A stretch of 64,000 bases of DNA, from NCBI GenBank assembly GCA_016716745.1, contig JADJVD010000003.1, forward strand, positions 214,001 to 278,000. Reading direction: 5' to 3'. Below the pieces are notes generated by a model. That model ran no database searches. It saw nothing but the letters and a program-made list of their open reading frames with translations, and was not told the DNA's origin. Shown here in pieces: positions 1 to 8,708 of the stretch. Made by a program: the position numbers and the translations under genes. This DNA comes from Hyphomicrobiales bacterium. GTDB taxonomy: Bacteria > Pseudomonadota > Alphaproteobacteria > Rhizobiales > Beijerinckiaceae. The stretch's first letter is position 1, and every line of letters starts with the position of its first letter.

Positions 1-1
1 G

Positions 2-2206
2 ACGATCGACGCGGCCGACATGCATCGCTATCTGGCCGCGCATGCGCGCGCGCAGCTCATCTTCCTCGACGCCTGCCGCGACAATCCCTTCAAGATCGAC
101 AAGTTCTGGATCGCCGACAGTCTCACCCCCGTCGCGCAGACGCGCGGGCTGGCGCGCATCGGCGATTCGGCCGGCGGTTCGAGCCTGCCGGCCAATCCGG
201 TCACCGGTGCGATCGGCAGTTTGCTCGCCTATTCCACCGAGCCCGGCGCCGTCGCGCTCGACGGAACGGGGATGCTCAGCCCCTACACGACCGCCTTCGT
301 GAAATATGCGGCGACCGCCAATCTCGAAGTCCGGCAGATGCTGACGATGGTGCGTCGCGACGTGATCCAGCAGACGCAGGGACGGCAGATCCCATGGGAG
401 AACTCGTCCCTGACCGAGGACGTCTATCTCTTCCGTTCGCCGCCGCCGCCGATCGTGCAGCAGATGGCGCGCGTCGAGGCGGTGGCCGGAAAACCGGGCC
501 CGATGTTGCTGCCCGAGCCGCGCCAGCCGGGCGGGCGCGACCTGCGGGCGCGCATCGAGACGGCGCCGGACAAGGGCGTCGTCCTGCTCAACGGGCGGCG
601 GCTGACGACGGGCGACATCGTCTCGGCGAGCGACCTCAGGGCGCTGGTCTACGATCCGGGCGAGGCGCCGGCTGGATCGGTCAGTCTGATGAGTTACGCG
701 GTGCTGGATTCCTGGGGCCAGAGTTCGCCGGGAGTCGCGGCGATCACGGTGGCGGCGTCGCCGGCGGCGCAGGTCGCCCAGGCGAGCCAGGCGGAGGACG
801 CGGCGCGCCGGCGCGTGGCCGAGGCGAGCGCCTATCTCAAATCGCTCGACGGCAAGGCCTCGACCGCGACGATCGGCGTCGGCCCGCAACCGCTCGGCCT
901 GTCGCCGCCGCCGGCCGACAAGGAGGTCGCGGGGCTCGACGTCGTCGTCGCCGCGACGCCCGATTTCGGCAGTCTGCTGATCGGCGACAGGCCGGTGGCC
1001 AAGGGCCAGCGAATCGCGCTGGCGGACGCCTCGCGCCTGGCCTTCCAGCCGCCGGTCGGCAGCGAGAAGCGCTCGGGCCGGCTGGCGCTCGAATTGCCCG
1101 GCGGGCAGGCGGCCGCCGCGGTCGATCTGAAGCCGACGATGGAGGCCTGCGACGCGGAGGCCGGCGCGCCGCTCGATCTGCAGGGCGTCGCGCGCGGCCG
1201 GCTGCCCAATGAGATCGACGCCAAGGCGCTCGAGGATTGCCGCAGCGCGGCCGCCCGGCAGCCCGACGTGGCGCGCTTCCGCTATCAGCTCGGGCGGGCG
1301 CTGATCGCCGCGCGCAAGCCCGCCGAGGCGCGCGATCAGATCGCCGAGGCGGCGCGCCGGCGCCATCTGCGGGCGATCTGGGAGCAGGGCAATTTCGAGG
1401 CCTTCGGCGCCTTCGGCAAGCCGGACCTCGCCAAGGCGGCGGCGCTCTACCAGAGCTGCTCGACCGGCGGCGACCCCTACTGCCTGTTCTCCTACGGCAA
1501 GGCGTTGTTCTACGGGCAGGGGGAGGCCAAGAACGTCTCGCGGGGGCTTGAGCTGATGCTGGGCGCGGCCGAACTCGGTCACACCTACGCGATGAACGAA
1601 ATCGGCTACGTCTTCACCTACGGCCGCAACGTCGAGAAGGACGTCGAGCGCGGGCTGCGCTTCTACGAGGCGGGCGCGGCGCGGGCGGACATCTACTCCT
1701 ACAACAATCTCGGCCTCGTCTATCTGCGCGGCGCGGGACGACCCGCCGATCCGGCGAAGGCGATGGACTATTTCCGCAAGGCGGCCGACGGCGGCCACCC
1801 CTACGCGCCGACCAATATCGGCCGGATGTATCGCGACGGCGTGGGCGTTCAGGCCGACGCGCAGGAGGCGGCGCGCTGGCTCGCGCTCGGGGCCGAGCGC
1901 GGCGACTATTGGGGCGCGCTCGACCGCGGCCGGATCGGCCTGTCGGGCGATCGCGTCGAGGCGACGCGCTATCTCGCGCTGGCGGTGTGGCTGAACAAGC
2001 TGCGCGACAACACCGATCCCGACCGGCAGGCCGAACAGGCGCTGAAGCAGGCGCCCGCCGCCGACAAGCGCAAGGCGGCCGAGGCGCTGGCCGCAGCGCT
2101 CGGCCCCGAGGCGCGGCAGGCCCGCTCGGGCGATCTCGACACGCGACTCGCCGATCTGGCGGAGCGCGCCTGGAAGAAGCGAAACCCGCGATACGACCTG
2201 TTCTGA
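2..2206 (+). CDS. Caspase-family (peptidase C14) protein with SEL1 repeats, 5' truncated
   Basis: The reading frame is open to the left edge, so the first visible Met at position 20 is internal. It opens in the second half of a caspase p20 fold: LDACRDNPF carries the catalytic Cys (codon at 74-76), and the matching His-Gly half must lie upstream of the window. A linker of about 300 residues follows. Roughly residues 460-650 then hold repeated SEL1-type units (patterns such as YGKALFYGQGEA, NLGLVYLRGAG, NIGRMYRDGVGV), which normally act as protein-protein scaffolds. A second caspase gene at 54931-56670 shares the DACRDNPF block but has a different C-terminus. Bacterial proteins of this type (orthocaspases) are Arg/Lys-specific cysteine proteases of mostly unknown substrate. 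The next gene starts 14 bases downstream, suggesting an operon. Confidence 0.85.
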   Translation, partial: TIDAADMHRYLAAHARAQLIFLDACRDNPFKIDKFWIADSLTPVAQTRGLARIGDSAGGSSLPANPVTGAIGSLLAYSTEPGAVALDGTGMLSPYTTAFVKYAATANLEVRQMLTMVRRDVIQQTQGRQIPWENSSLTEDVYLFRSPPPPIVQQMARVEAVAGKPGPMLLPEPRQPGGRDLRARIETAPDKGVVLLNGRRLTTGDIVSASDLRALVYDPGEAPAGSVSLMSYAVLDSWGQSSPGVAAITVAASPAAQVAQASQAEDAARRRVAEASAYLKSLDGKASTATIGVGPQPLGLSPPPADKEVAGLDVVVAATPDFGSLLIGDRPVAKGQRIALADASRLAFQPPVGSEKRSGRLALELPGGQAAAAVDLKPTMEACDAEAGAPLDLQGVARGRLPNEIDAKALEDCRSAAARQPDVARFRYQLGRALIAARKPAEARDQIAEAARRRHLRAIWEQGNFEAFGAFGKPDLAKAAALYQSCSTGGDPYCLFSYGKALFYGQGEAKNVSRGLELMLGAAELGHTYAMNEIGYVFTYGRNVEKDVERGLRFYEAGAARADIYSYNNLGLVYLRGAGRPADPAKAMDYFRKAADGGHPYAPTNIGRMYRDGVGVQADAQEAARWLALGAERGDYWGALDRGRIGLSGDRVEATRYLALAVWLNKLRDNTDPDRQAEQALKQAPAADKRKAAEALAAALGPEARQARSGDLDTRLADLAERAWKKRNPRYDLF

Positions 2207-2220
2207 CGGAGGAAGACGAA

Positions 2221-2934
2221 ATGACGGGACCCAGATCGCCATTGCGCGCCCTGCTGCTCGGCGGCGTTCTCGCGGGCGCTTTCGCGCTCGTCGCCGGCTG
2301 CGAGATGCCGCCGCCTCCGCAAGCGGCCGCGCCGGCCGCCTACAGCGCGCCCGCGCAGGCGCAGGCGCAGGGGACGGGCGCCCGTCGCTCCGCGTCCGCG
2401 CCGCGGCGGGCGGCCGCGCGCGCCGTGGAGGACGACGACGCGCCGGCCCAGCCCATGCGCCGGGCGCCGGCCGTAGCGGCGGGCGGTCGGGCCAGCGGCG
2501 GCGACAGCGGCGGGGGCTCCAGCGGCGGCGGATCGAGCGGCGGCTCCAGCGGAGGAGGCTCGAGCGGAGGCGGCTCCAGCGGCGGCGGCAGTTCCGGCGG
2601 CGGCAGCTCGGGCGGCGGCTCGAGCGGAGGAGGCTCCAGCGGCGGCAGCTCGGGCGGCAGCTCGGGCGGCGGGTCCAGCGGCGGCGGTTGGTCCGACCGT
2701 CGGCTGAAGACGGACGTGCAACGGCTCGGAACCTCGCCGCGCGGCCTGCCGATCTACGCTTTCCGCTACGTCTGGGGCGGGCCGACCTATGTCGGCGTGA
2801 TGGCGCAGGATCTGCTCGACCTCGCGCCCGAGGCGGTGATCGTCACCGAGAGCGGCTACATGATGGTCGACTACGATCTGATCGACGTCGCGATGACGAC
2901 GCTCGAGGAGCATCTGGCGTCCGCCGCGGCGTGA
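2221..2934 (+). CDS. Lipoprotein with Gly/Ser linker and C-terminal S74-like intramolecular chaperone domain
   Basis: This is a 237-residue product. The start at 2221 follows a GGAGGAAGA ribosome site. The N-terminus is a lipoprotein signal with VAGC at the lipobox (Cys27). After a Pro/Ala/Arg-rich stretch comes a run of about 60 residues almost wholly Gly and Ser. The last 80 residues resemble the peptidase S74 / intramolecular chaperone domain of phage tail spikes: SDRRLKTDV at the start (the family's SDxRxK cleavage motif), GVMAQDLLD in the middle, and VDYDLIDVAMTTLEEHL at the end. In tail spikes this domain drives trimer folding and then cuts itself off before the Ser. A role as a self-releasing lipoprotein module is inference. 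The stop abuts the next ATG. Confidence 0.8.
   Translation: MTGPRSPLRALLLGGVLAGAFALVAGCEMPPPPQAAAPAAYSAPAQAQAQGTGARRSASAPRRAAARAVEDDDAPAQPMRRAPAVAAGGRASGGDSGGGSSGGGSSGGSSGGGSSGGGSSGGGSSGGGSSGGGSSGGGSSGGSSGGSSGGGSSGGGWSDRRLKTDVQRLGTSPRGLPIYAFRYVWGGPTYVGVMAQDLLDLAPEAVIVTESGYMMVDYDLIDVAMTTLEEHLASAAA
2497..2690 (+). repeat. Gly/Ser minisatellite inside the lipoprotein gene
   Basis: Degenerate tandem units of 9-15 bases built on ggcggcggctccagc encode the GGSSGGG linker. They are imperfect but clearly expanded, and are likely to vary in length between strains. Confidence 0.8.
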
Positions 2935-4185
2935 ATGGACGCAGGTCTTGATCCCGAGGGTCGGTCGCCGTCGCGGCCGGCCTCCGCCATCGACGGGCGG
3001 ATCGCGGCGGCCGGCGCGCTGTGCGCGGTCGCGGCGATCGTCGCGGGGGCGCGCGGCGACTTGGCGCCGCCCGCCGTCGCGCTCCTCGCCATTCTGAGCG
3101 CCGTCGCGCCGGCGCTCGTTTTCGACGGCGCGCCGCGCGCGGTGTCGCGCGCGCGGGCGGCGCGGGCCGGCTTCGTCTGGCCGCGCATCGCGACGAAGTG
3201 GCTCGGCGCGGCGGCGGCTCTGGCGCTCGCGGCGGCGGCCGTGGCGACGTTTCCCTTCTTCCACCGCCCGCCGCTCGACTGGCTGGCGGCGCGCGCGCCG
3301 ACGATCCTGTTCGCCGGCGCGCCGATTCTCGCCCTCTATATTGCCGTGACGGACCGGCTCGCCGACGAGCCGGAGGACGGGCTGCTGGCGCTCGGCCGGA
3401 TCTGCCTCGGGCGCCCGCACGATGCGGGCAAGCTCGCCGACTTCCTGCGCACGCTCGTCGTCAAACTCTTCTTCTTCAGCCTGATGTTCGTCTATGTGAG
3501 CGAGGACGTCGGCTTCTATCGCAACGAGGGCCTGCCGCGCTTTTCCGGCGACCATGCCGACGTGCTGCGGCTCAACCGCTTCATCTTCACCTGCGACGCG
3601 GCGCTCGCCGCGCTCGGCTATCTGGCGACCCTGAAGCTGTTCGACTGGCATGTGCGCGAGGCGGACGGCACGGCGTCGGGCTGGGCGGCGTGCCTCGTCT
3701 GCTACGAGCCGTTCTTCCCGGCGATGGCGAACGCGTTTCTGGCCTATCACGGCGGCGACGAGGCCTGGCGCGGCGCTCTGGCCGAGGGCGGGCCGGGATA
3801 CTGGGTCTGGGCCGGCGGGTTCCTCGCCTGCAATTTCGCCTATCTCGCCGCCACGGTGGCGTTCGGGCCGCTGTTCTCGAATCTGACGCGCCGGCGGATC
3901 GTCACGTCCGGTCCGTATGCGCTGACCAAGCATCCGGCCTATCTCGCCAAGAACGCCGGCTGGTGGATCGCCGAGCTGCCGGCCCTGCTCGCCGTCCATC
4001 CGGTCGAGGCGCTGCGGCGGGCGGCGATGCTGGCTTGCGTCTCGGCGATCTATTACGCGCGCGCCGTCACCGAGGAGCGGCTGCTCGGCGCCGATCCGGT
4101 CTACAGGGCCTATGCCGCGCACATCGCCCGCGAGGGGCTGCTGGCGCGGCTGAAGCGGGCGTTCGCCCCGGCCGCGCGGGGCTGA
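2935..4185 (+). CDS. Integral membrane protein of the isoprenylcysteine carboxyl methyltransferase (ICMT/PEMT-like) family
   Basis: This 416-residue polytopic membrane protein has its ATG immediately after the TGA of the lipoprotein gene, so the two are probably translationally coupled. The C-terminal quarter carries the family signature: TSGPYALTKHPAYLAKN at about residues 323-340 (the R/K-HPxY motif), then EERLLGADPVYRAYAAHI at about 380-397 (EExxL...Y). These residues form the SAM pocket in ICMT and phospholipid methyltransferases. Bacterial members often have no known substrate. Candidates are a lipid or an isoprenoid, and a role acting on the neighbouring lipoprotein cannot be shown. At least eight hydrophobic segments are visible, more than in a minimal ICMT, so the N-terminal half is an extra membrane region of unknown role. 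Confidence 0.75.
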   Translation: MDAGLDPEGRSPSRPASAIDGRIAAAGALCAVAAIVAGARGDLAPPAVALLAILSAVAPALVFDGAPRAVSRARAARAGFVWPRIATKWLGAAAALALAAAAVATFPFFHRPPLDWLAARAPTILFAGAPILALYIAVTDRLADEPEDGLLALGRICLGRPHDAGKLADFLRTLVVKLFFFSLMFVYVSEDVGFYRNEGLPRFSGDHADVLRLNRFIFTCDAALAALGYLATLKLFDWHVREADGTASGWAACLVCYEPFFPAMANAFLAYHGGDEAWRGALAEGGPGYWVWAGGFLACNFAYLAATVAFGPLFSNLTRRRIVTSGPYALTKHPAYLAKNAGWWIAELPALLAVHPVEALRRAAMLACVSAIYYARAVTEERLLGADPVYRAYAAHIAREGLLARLKRAFAPAARG

Positions 4186-4323
4186 CCGCCCGGTTCTCCG
4201 GGCCGCCGGCGCACGGGGCGCGCGCCCGCACTTGCCGCCATACGCTCGCCTCCGTATGAGGGGAAAAGAGCGCGCCGCGCCGCGGAGCGCCCTCGTTCGG
4301 GACGGAGGGGACAGATCACGACC

Positions 4324-6317
4324 ATGCGCGCAGGTCCGGGCGGCCCCCGGCTCTTGCTGCGCCGGCTGCGCGAGGTGATGGCGCGGCCGGTGAGCGCGCA
4401 GGCGCGCCTCGACGAGATCGTCGTGCTGATCGCCTCCAACATGGTCGCCGAGGTCTGCTCGGTCTACGTCCAGCGCGCCGACGGGCGGCTCGAACTCTAC
4501 GCCACCGAAGGCCTCAACCGCGCCGCCGTGCATCTGACCACGATGCGCGCGGGCGAGGGCCTCGTCGGCGCGATCGCCGAATCGGCCGAGCCGCTGTCGC
4601 TGTCGGACGCGCAGAATCATCCCGCCTTCTCCTACAAGCCGGAGACGGGCGAGGAGATCTACAACTCCTTCCTCGGCGTGCCGGTGCTGCGCGGCGGCAA
4701 CACGCTCGGCGTTCTGGTCGTGCAGAACCGGGCGCGCCGCACCTACACCGAGGAGGAGATCGAGGCGCTTCAGACGACGGCGATGCTGCTCGCCGAGATG
4801 ATCGCCTCGGGCGAGTTGCAGGCGCTCGTCGCGCAGGGCGCCGAGATCGCCTCGCGCCGGCCGATCGCGCTGAAAGGTTCGGCGGTGGCGGACGGCATCG
4901 GCCTCGGCCATGTGGTGCTGCACGAGCCGCGCATCGTCGTCACCCAGATCGTCGCCGAGGACACCCATCGCGAGACGACGCGCCTCGAAAAGGCGATCGA
5001 GGAGTGGCAAGAGCCTTGTCGCCGCGCGCGAGGACATTCCCGACAACGCCATTCTGGTGGCCCGCACGATGGGGCCGGCGGCGCTGCTCGATTACGAGCG
5101 GGCGCGCCTGCGCGGCCTCGTGCTCGAGGATGTCGGCGCCTCGAGCCATGTCGCGATCATCGCGCGCGCGCTCGGCATCCCCTGCGTCGGCGAGGTCGCC
5201 AACGTCACCACGCTGGTCGAGCCGGGCGACGCGATCATCGTCGACGGGGCGAGCGGCGAGGTGCAATTGCGCCCGCAGGGGGACGTGGAGTCGGCCTACG
5301 CCGAAAAGGCGCGGCTGCGCGCGCGCCGGCAGGAGCGCTATCGCCGCCTCGTCAATCTGCCGGCGGTGACGCGCGACGGCGTCGTCATCGGCCTGCACAT
5401 GAACGCCGGCCTGCTCATCGACCTGCCGCATGTGACGGAGATGAACGCCGATTCGATCGGCCTGTTCCGCACCGAATTGCAGTTCATGCTGGCGCCGACC
5501 TTTCCGCGCACGAGCCAGCAATACGAGCTCTACCGCGCGGTGCTCGACGCGGTGCCGGACCGGCCCGTCACCTTCCGCACGCTCGACATCGGCGGCGACA
5601 AGGTTCTGCCCTACATGTCGAAGCTCGACGAGGAGAATCCGGCGCTCGGCTGGCGGGCGATCCGCATCGGCCTCGACCGTCCGGGCCTTCTGCGCTCGCA
5701 GCTGCGCGCCATGCTGCGCGCGGCCGAGGGGCGCGACATCCGCATCATGTTCCCGATGGTCGCCACCGTCGCCGAGTTCGTCGCCTCGCGCGACATCGTG
5801 CGGCGCGAGATCGCGCATCTGACGCGGCATGGCTACACGCTGCCGCGCGGCCTCAGCCTCGGCGTGATGATCGAGGTGCCTTCGCTTCTCTGGCAGCTAG
5901 ACGAGCTGATGGCGGAGGTCGATTTCGTCTCCGTCGGCTCCAACGACCTGATGCAGTATCTCTACGCCGCCGACCGCGACAACAAGCGGGTGTCCGAACC
6001 GGTTCGATCCGCTGTCGCCGCCGATGCTGCGCACGTTGAAGTCGATCGCCGACGCCGCGCACCTGGCGGCGCGGCCGCTGACCTTGTGCGGCGAGATCGG
6101 CGGGCGGCCGCTCGAGGCGATGACGCTGGTGGCGCTCGGCTATCGCGGCCTGTCGATGTCGCCGGCCTCGATCGGCCCGGTGAAGGCGATGGTGCGCGCC
6201 ATGAACGCCGCCGAGGCGACCGAGCGCGTGAGCGAACTGCTCGCCGCGCGCGACGGGGCGGCGACGCTGCGCCCGCATCTGGCCGCCTTCGCGCAGGAGC
6301 GCGACCTGCCGCTCTAG
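4324..6317 (+). CDS. ptsP: Phosphoenolpyruvate-protein phosphotransferase of the nitrogen PTS (EI-Ntr), with frameshifts and an internal deletion
   Basis: EI-Ntr takes phosphate from PEP and passes it to NPr. The N-terminal GAF domain spans about residues 20-165. The swivel domain holds the active-site His in GASSHVAIIARALGIP, and the C-terminal PEP-binding barrel holds FRTELQFM, RTLDIGGDK, IMFPMV and SVGSNDLMQY. Two reading-frame breaks occur: one extra base at about 5009-5010 (caagagc, expected cagagc) and one extra C at 5999-6000. Corrected, the protein is about 663 residues, whereas EI-Ntr is usually about 750. The missing part is the helical NPr-binding subdomain: the sequence runs from TTRLEKAIEEWQ almost directly to IPDNAILVARTMGPAALLDY. 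The loss coincides with the first frame break. It may be real decay or an assembly collapse. prfA follows after 50 bases. Confidence 0.85.
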
Positions 6318-6367
6318 CGCGGCTCGCGCCCCGTTCCGCCTTTTGCGCCGCCTGCGACGTTGACCCC

Positions 6368-7438
6368 ATGATCCCCGACGACAAGCTCGATCTCATCCTG
6401 CGCCGCCATGCGGAGATCACCCAGCGCCTCGCCGACGGCGCGGCGGGCGATTTCGCGCCGCTCTCGCGCGAGCTCGCCGAGCTCGATCCCGTGGTCGAGG
6501 CGATCCGCGCCTATCGCGCCAAGGGCGAGGAGATCGCCGGGCTCGAGGCGATGCTGGCCGAGCCGGCGCTCGACGCCGAGATGAAGGCGATGGCGGCCGA
6601 GGAGCGCGCGGCGGCCGAAACGGCGCTCGCGGACATGGCGCAGGCGCTGCGCCTGGCGCTGCTGCCGAAGGACGCCGACGACGACAAGGGCGTCATTCTC
6701 GAAGTGCGCGCCGGCACGGGCGGGGACGAGGCTGCGCTGTTCGCCGGAGATCTGTTCCGCATGTATCAGCGCTACGCCGCGCTGAAGGGCTGGCGCCTCG
6801 AAATCGTGTCGACGAGCGAGGGCGCGCTCGGCGGCTACAAGGAGATCGTCGCCGAGATCGACGGGCGCGGCGTGTTCGCGCGGCTGAAGTTCGAGTCCGG
6901 AGCCCACCGCGTGCAGCGCGTGCCGGACACCGAGGCGCAGGGGCGCATCCACACCTCCGCCGCCACCGTCGCCGTGCTGCCGGCGGCGGCGGAGGTCGAC
7001 GTCGACATTCCCGACAGCGAATTGCGCATCGAGACGATGCGCGCCGGCGGCGCCGGCGGGCAGCACGTCAACAAGACCGAATCGGCGATCCGCATCACGC
7101 ATCTGCCGACCGGCGTCGTCGTGATGATGCAGGAGGAGCGCTCGCAGCACCGCAATCGCCAGAAGGCGATGACTTTGCTCGCCGCGCGCATCCACGATCT
7201 CGAACGCCAGCGGCTCGATTCGGCGCGCGCCGCCGACCGCAAGGCGCAGGTCGGCAGCGGAGACCGCTCCGAGCGCATCCGCACCTACAATTTTCCGCAA
7301 GGGCGCGTCACCGACCATCGCATCGGGCTCACCCTCTACAAGCTGCCGCAGGTGATGGAGGGCGAGGCGCTGGACGAGATCGTCGACGCGCTGACGACGG
7401 CGCGGCAGGCCGAGCTGCTGGCCGAGGGGGAGGCGTGA
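6368..7438 (+). CDS. prfA: Peptide chain release factor 1
   Basis: RF1 recognises UAA and UAG stop codons and triggers peptide release. The protein is 356 residues, the normal length. The codon-recognition region HRVQRVPDTEAQGRIHTSAA contains the P-x-T motif (here PDT). The catalytic GGQ lies at residues 230-232 within AGGAGGQHVNKTES, the substrate of PrmC methylation. The start ATG at 6368 was chosen by homology of MIPDDKLDLILRRH to RF1 N-termini. The same frame runs open from ptsP upstream, which is coincidental. The TGA overlaps the GTG start of prmC (gtga), so the release factor and its methyltransferase are translationally coupled, the usual arrangement. Confidence 0.97.
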   Translation: MIPDDKLDLILRRHAEITQRLADGAAGDFAPLSRELAELDPVVEAIRAYRAKGEEIAGLEAMLAEPALDAEMKAMAAEERAAAETALADMAQALRLALLPKDADDDKGVILEVRAGTGGDEAALFAGDLFRMYQRYAALKGWRLEIVSTSEGALGGYKEIVAEIDGRGVFARLKFESGAHRVQRVPDTEAQGRIHTSAATVAVLPAAAEVDVDIPDSELRIETMRAGGAGGQHVNKTESAIRITHLPTGVVVMMQEERSQHRNRQKAMTLLAARIHDLERQRLDSARAADRKAQVGSGDRSERIRTYNFPQGRVTDHRIGLTLYKLPQVMEGEALDEIVDALTTARQAELLAEGEA

Positions 7439-8367
7439 GCGCGCCCGTCGCGGGCGGGACGCGGCTCGACGCGGCGCTGGCCGCAGCGCGGGCCATGCTG
7501 GCGGCGGCCGGCGTCGAGGAGGCCGCGCTCGACGCGCGCCTGCTGGCGCAGGCGGCGACCGGGCTCGGCCACGCCGATCTGATCGCGCGGCCCGAGACCG
7601 CCCTCGATGCGGCGCAGGCGGCGCGCCTGTCGGCGTTTCTGGCGCGCCGCGCCGCTGGCGAGCCGGTGACCCGCATTCTGGGACGGCGGGCCTTCTGGAG
7701 CTTCGAGCTGGAGGTGACGCCGGACGTGCTCGATCCGCGCGCCGACACCGAGACGCTGATCGAGGCGGCGCTCGACCTGATGGGGAGCCGACGCGACGAG
7801 CGCCTGCGCATCGTCGATTTCGGCGTCGGCTCCGGCGCCATCCTGGCGGCGCTACTGACGGAGTTTCCGCGCGCGGCGGGCGTCGGCGTCGATCTGTCGG
7901 ACAAGGCGGCCGCGGTCGCCGCGCGCAATCTGGCGCGCCTCGGCCTCGGCGACCGGGCGCAGATCGTCGTCGGCGGCTGGGACGCGCCGCTGACGGGACG
8001 GTTCGACCTCGTCGCCTCGAACCCGCCCTACATCGTCAGCTCGGAAATCGCGGGCCTTGCCCGCGAGGTGGCGAATCACGATCCGCGTCTGGCGCTCGAC
8101 GGCGGGGCGGACGGGCTCGACGCCTATCGCGCGCTCGCCCGCCGCGCCGCCGCGCTGATCGCGCCGGGCGGATTCGTTCTGTTCGAGGTCGGCCGCGGTC
8201 AGGCGCCGACGGTGACGGATTTGCTGGCGGCGGCCGGGCTCGCGACCGGGCCGGCGCGGCGCGATGTCGCCGGAATCGAGCGCGTGGTCTGCGGATTTCC
8301 CGCCATTTCCACGGCGTTAAGCGCAGATGGCTCGAATTTGCTTGGCGCGGGCAGGAAAACGGACTAG
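7435..8367 (+). CDS. prmC: Release factor glutamine methyltransferase
   Basis: PrmC methylates the Gln of the GGQ motif of RF1 and RF2 using SAM. The protein is 310 residues. It has an N-terminal helical domain, then a Rossmann-type methyltransferase fold with the SAM loop DFGVGSGA and the catalytic NPPY at residues 196-199, which holds the substrate Gln amide. The GTG start at 7435 overlaps the prfA stop by four bases. The C-terminal tail after FEVGRGQ is slightly longer than in E. coli. Confidence 0.96.
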   Translation: MSAPVAGGTRLDAALAAARAMLAAAGVEEAALDARLLAQAATGLGHADLIARPETALDAAQAARLSAFLARRAAGEPVTRILGRRAFWSFELEVTPDVLDPRADTETLIEAALDLMGSRRDERLRIVDFGVGSGAILAALLTEFPRAAGVGVDLSDKAAAVAARNLARLGLGDRAQIVVGGWDAPLTGRFDLVASNPPYIVSSEIAGLAREVANHDPRLALDGGADGLDAYRALARRAAALIAPGGFVLFEVGRGQAPTVTDLLAAAGLATGPARRDVAGIERVVCGFPAISTALSADGSNLLGAGRKTD

Positions 8368-8708
8368 GTTCCGGCCAGTGAGCCTCGCGTATTTTCGGAG
8401 CAGGGGCGTTCCGATCTGTCGAGACTGACCGCACGTTTGCCGCAAACCCTTGCCGCAATTAGCTGACGGTCGCTTTCCGGATCGAAACTCAGTCGGCGCG
8501 AAAACGCGAAGAGGCGTTGGGTCCGGGTCGCCGCGCTTGTGCGCTGGCGGACGGACGTCCGCAACGAAAGTGCGGTCAATTTCAACGAGGCCGGAAAGGC
8601 GCGACCCCCGCATCCCGAATCGCCGCACGCCGTCGCGCGTGGCGGCGTCGAGTGCGGTTCCGCCGGCGCCGGCCCTCTGAAAGACGTGGATCCGAACAAG
8701 GACAATCG
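8368..8708. other. Intergenic region prmC-DUF4167 (341 bp)
   Basis: No conserved reading frame or clear RNA fold was recognised. It presumably carries the promoter of the DUF4167 gene, but no convincing -35/-10 pair was found. Confidence 0.4.
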
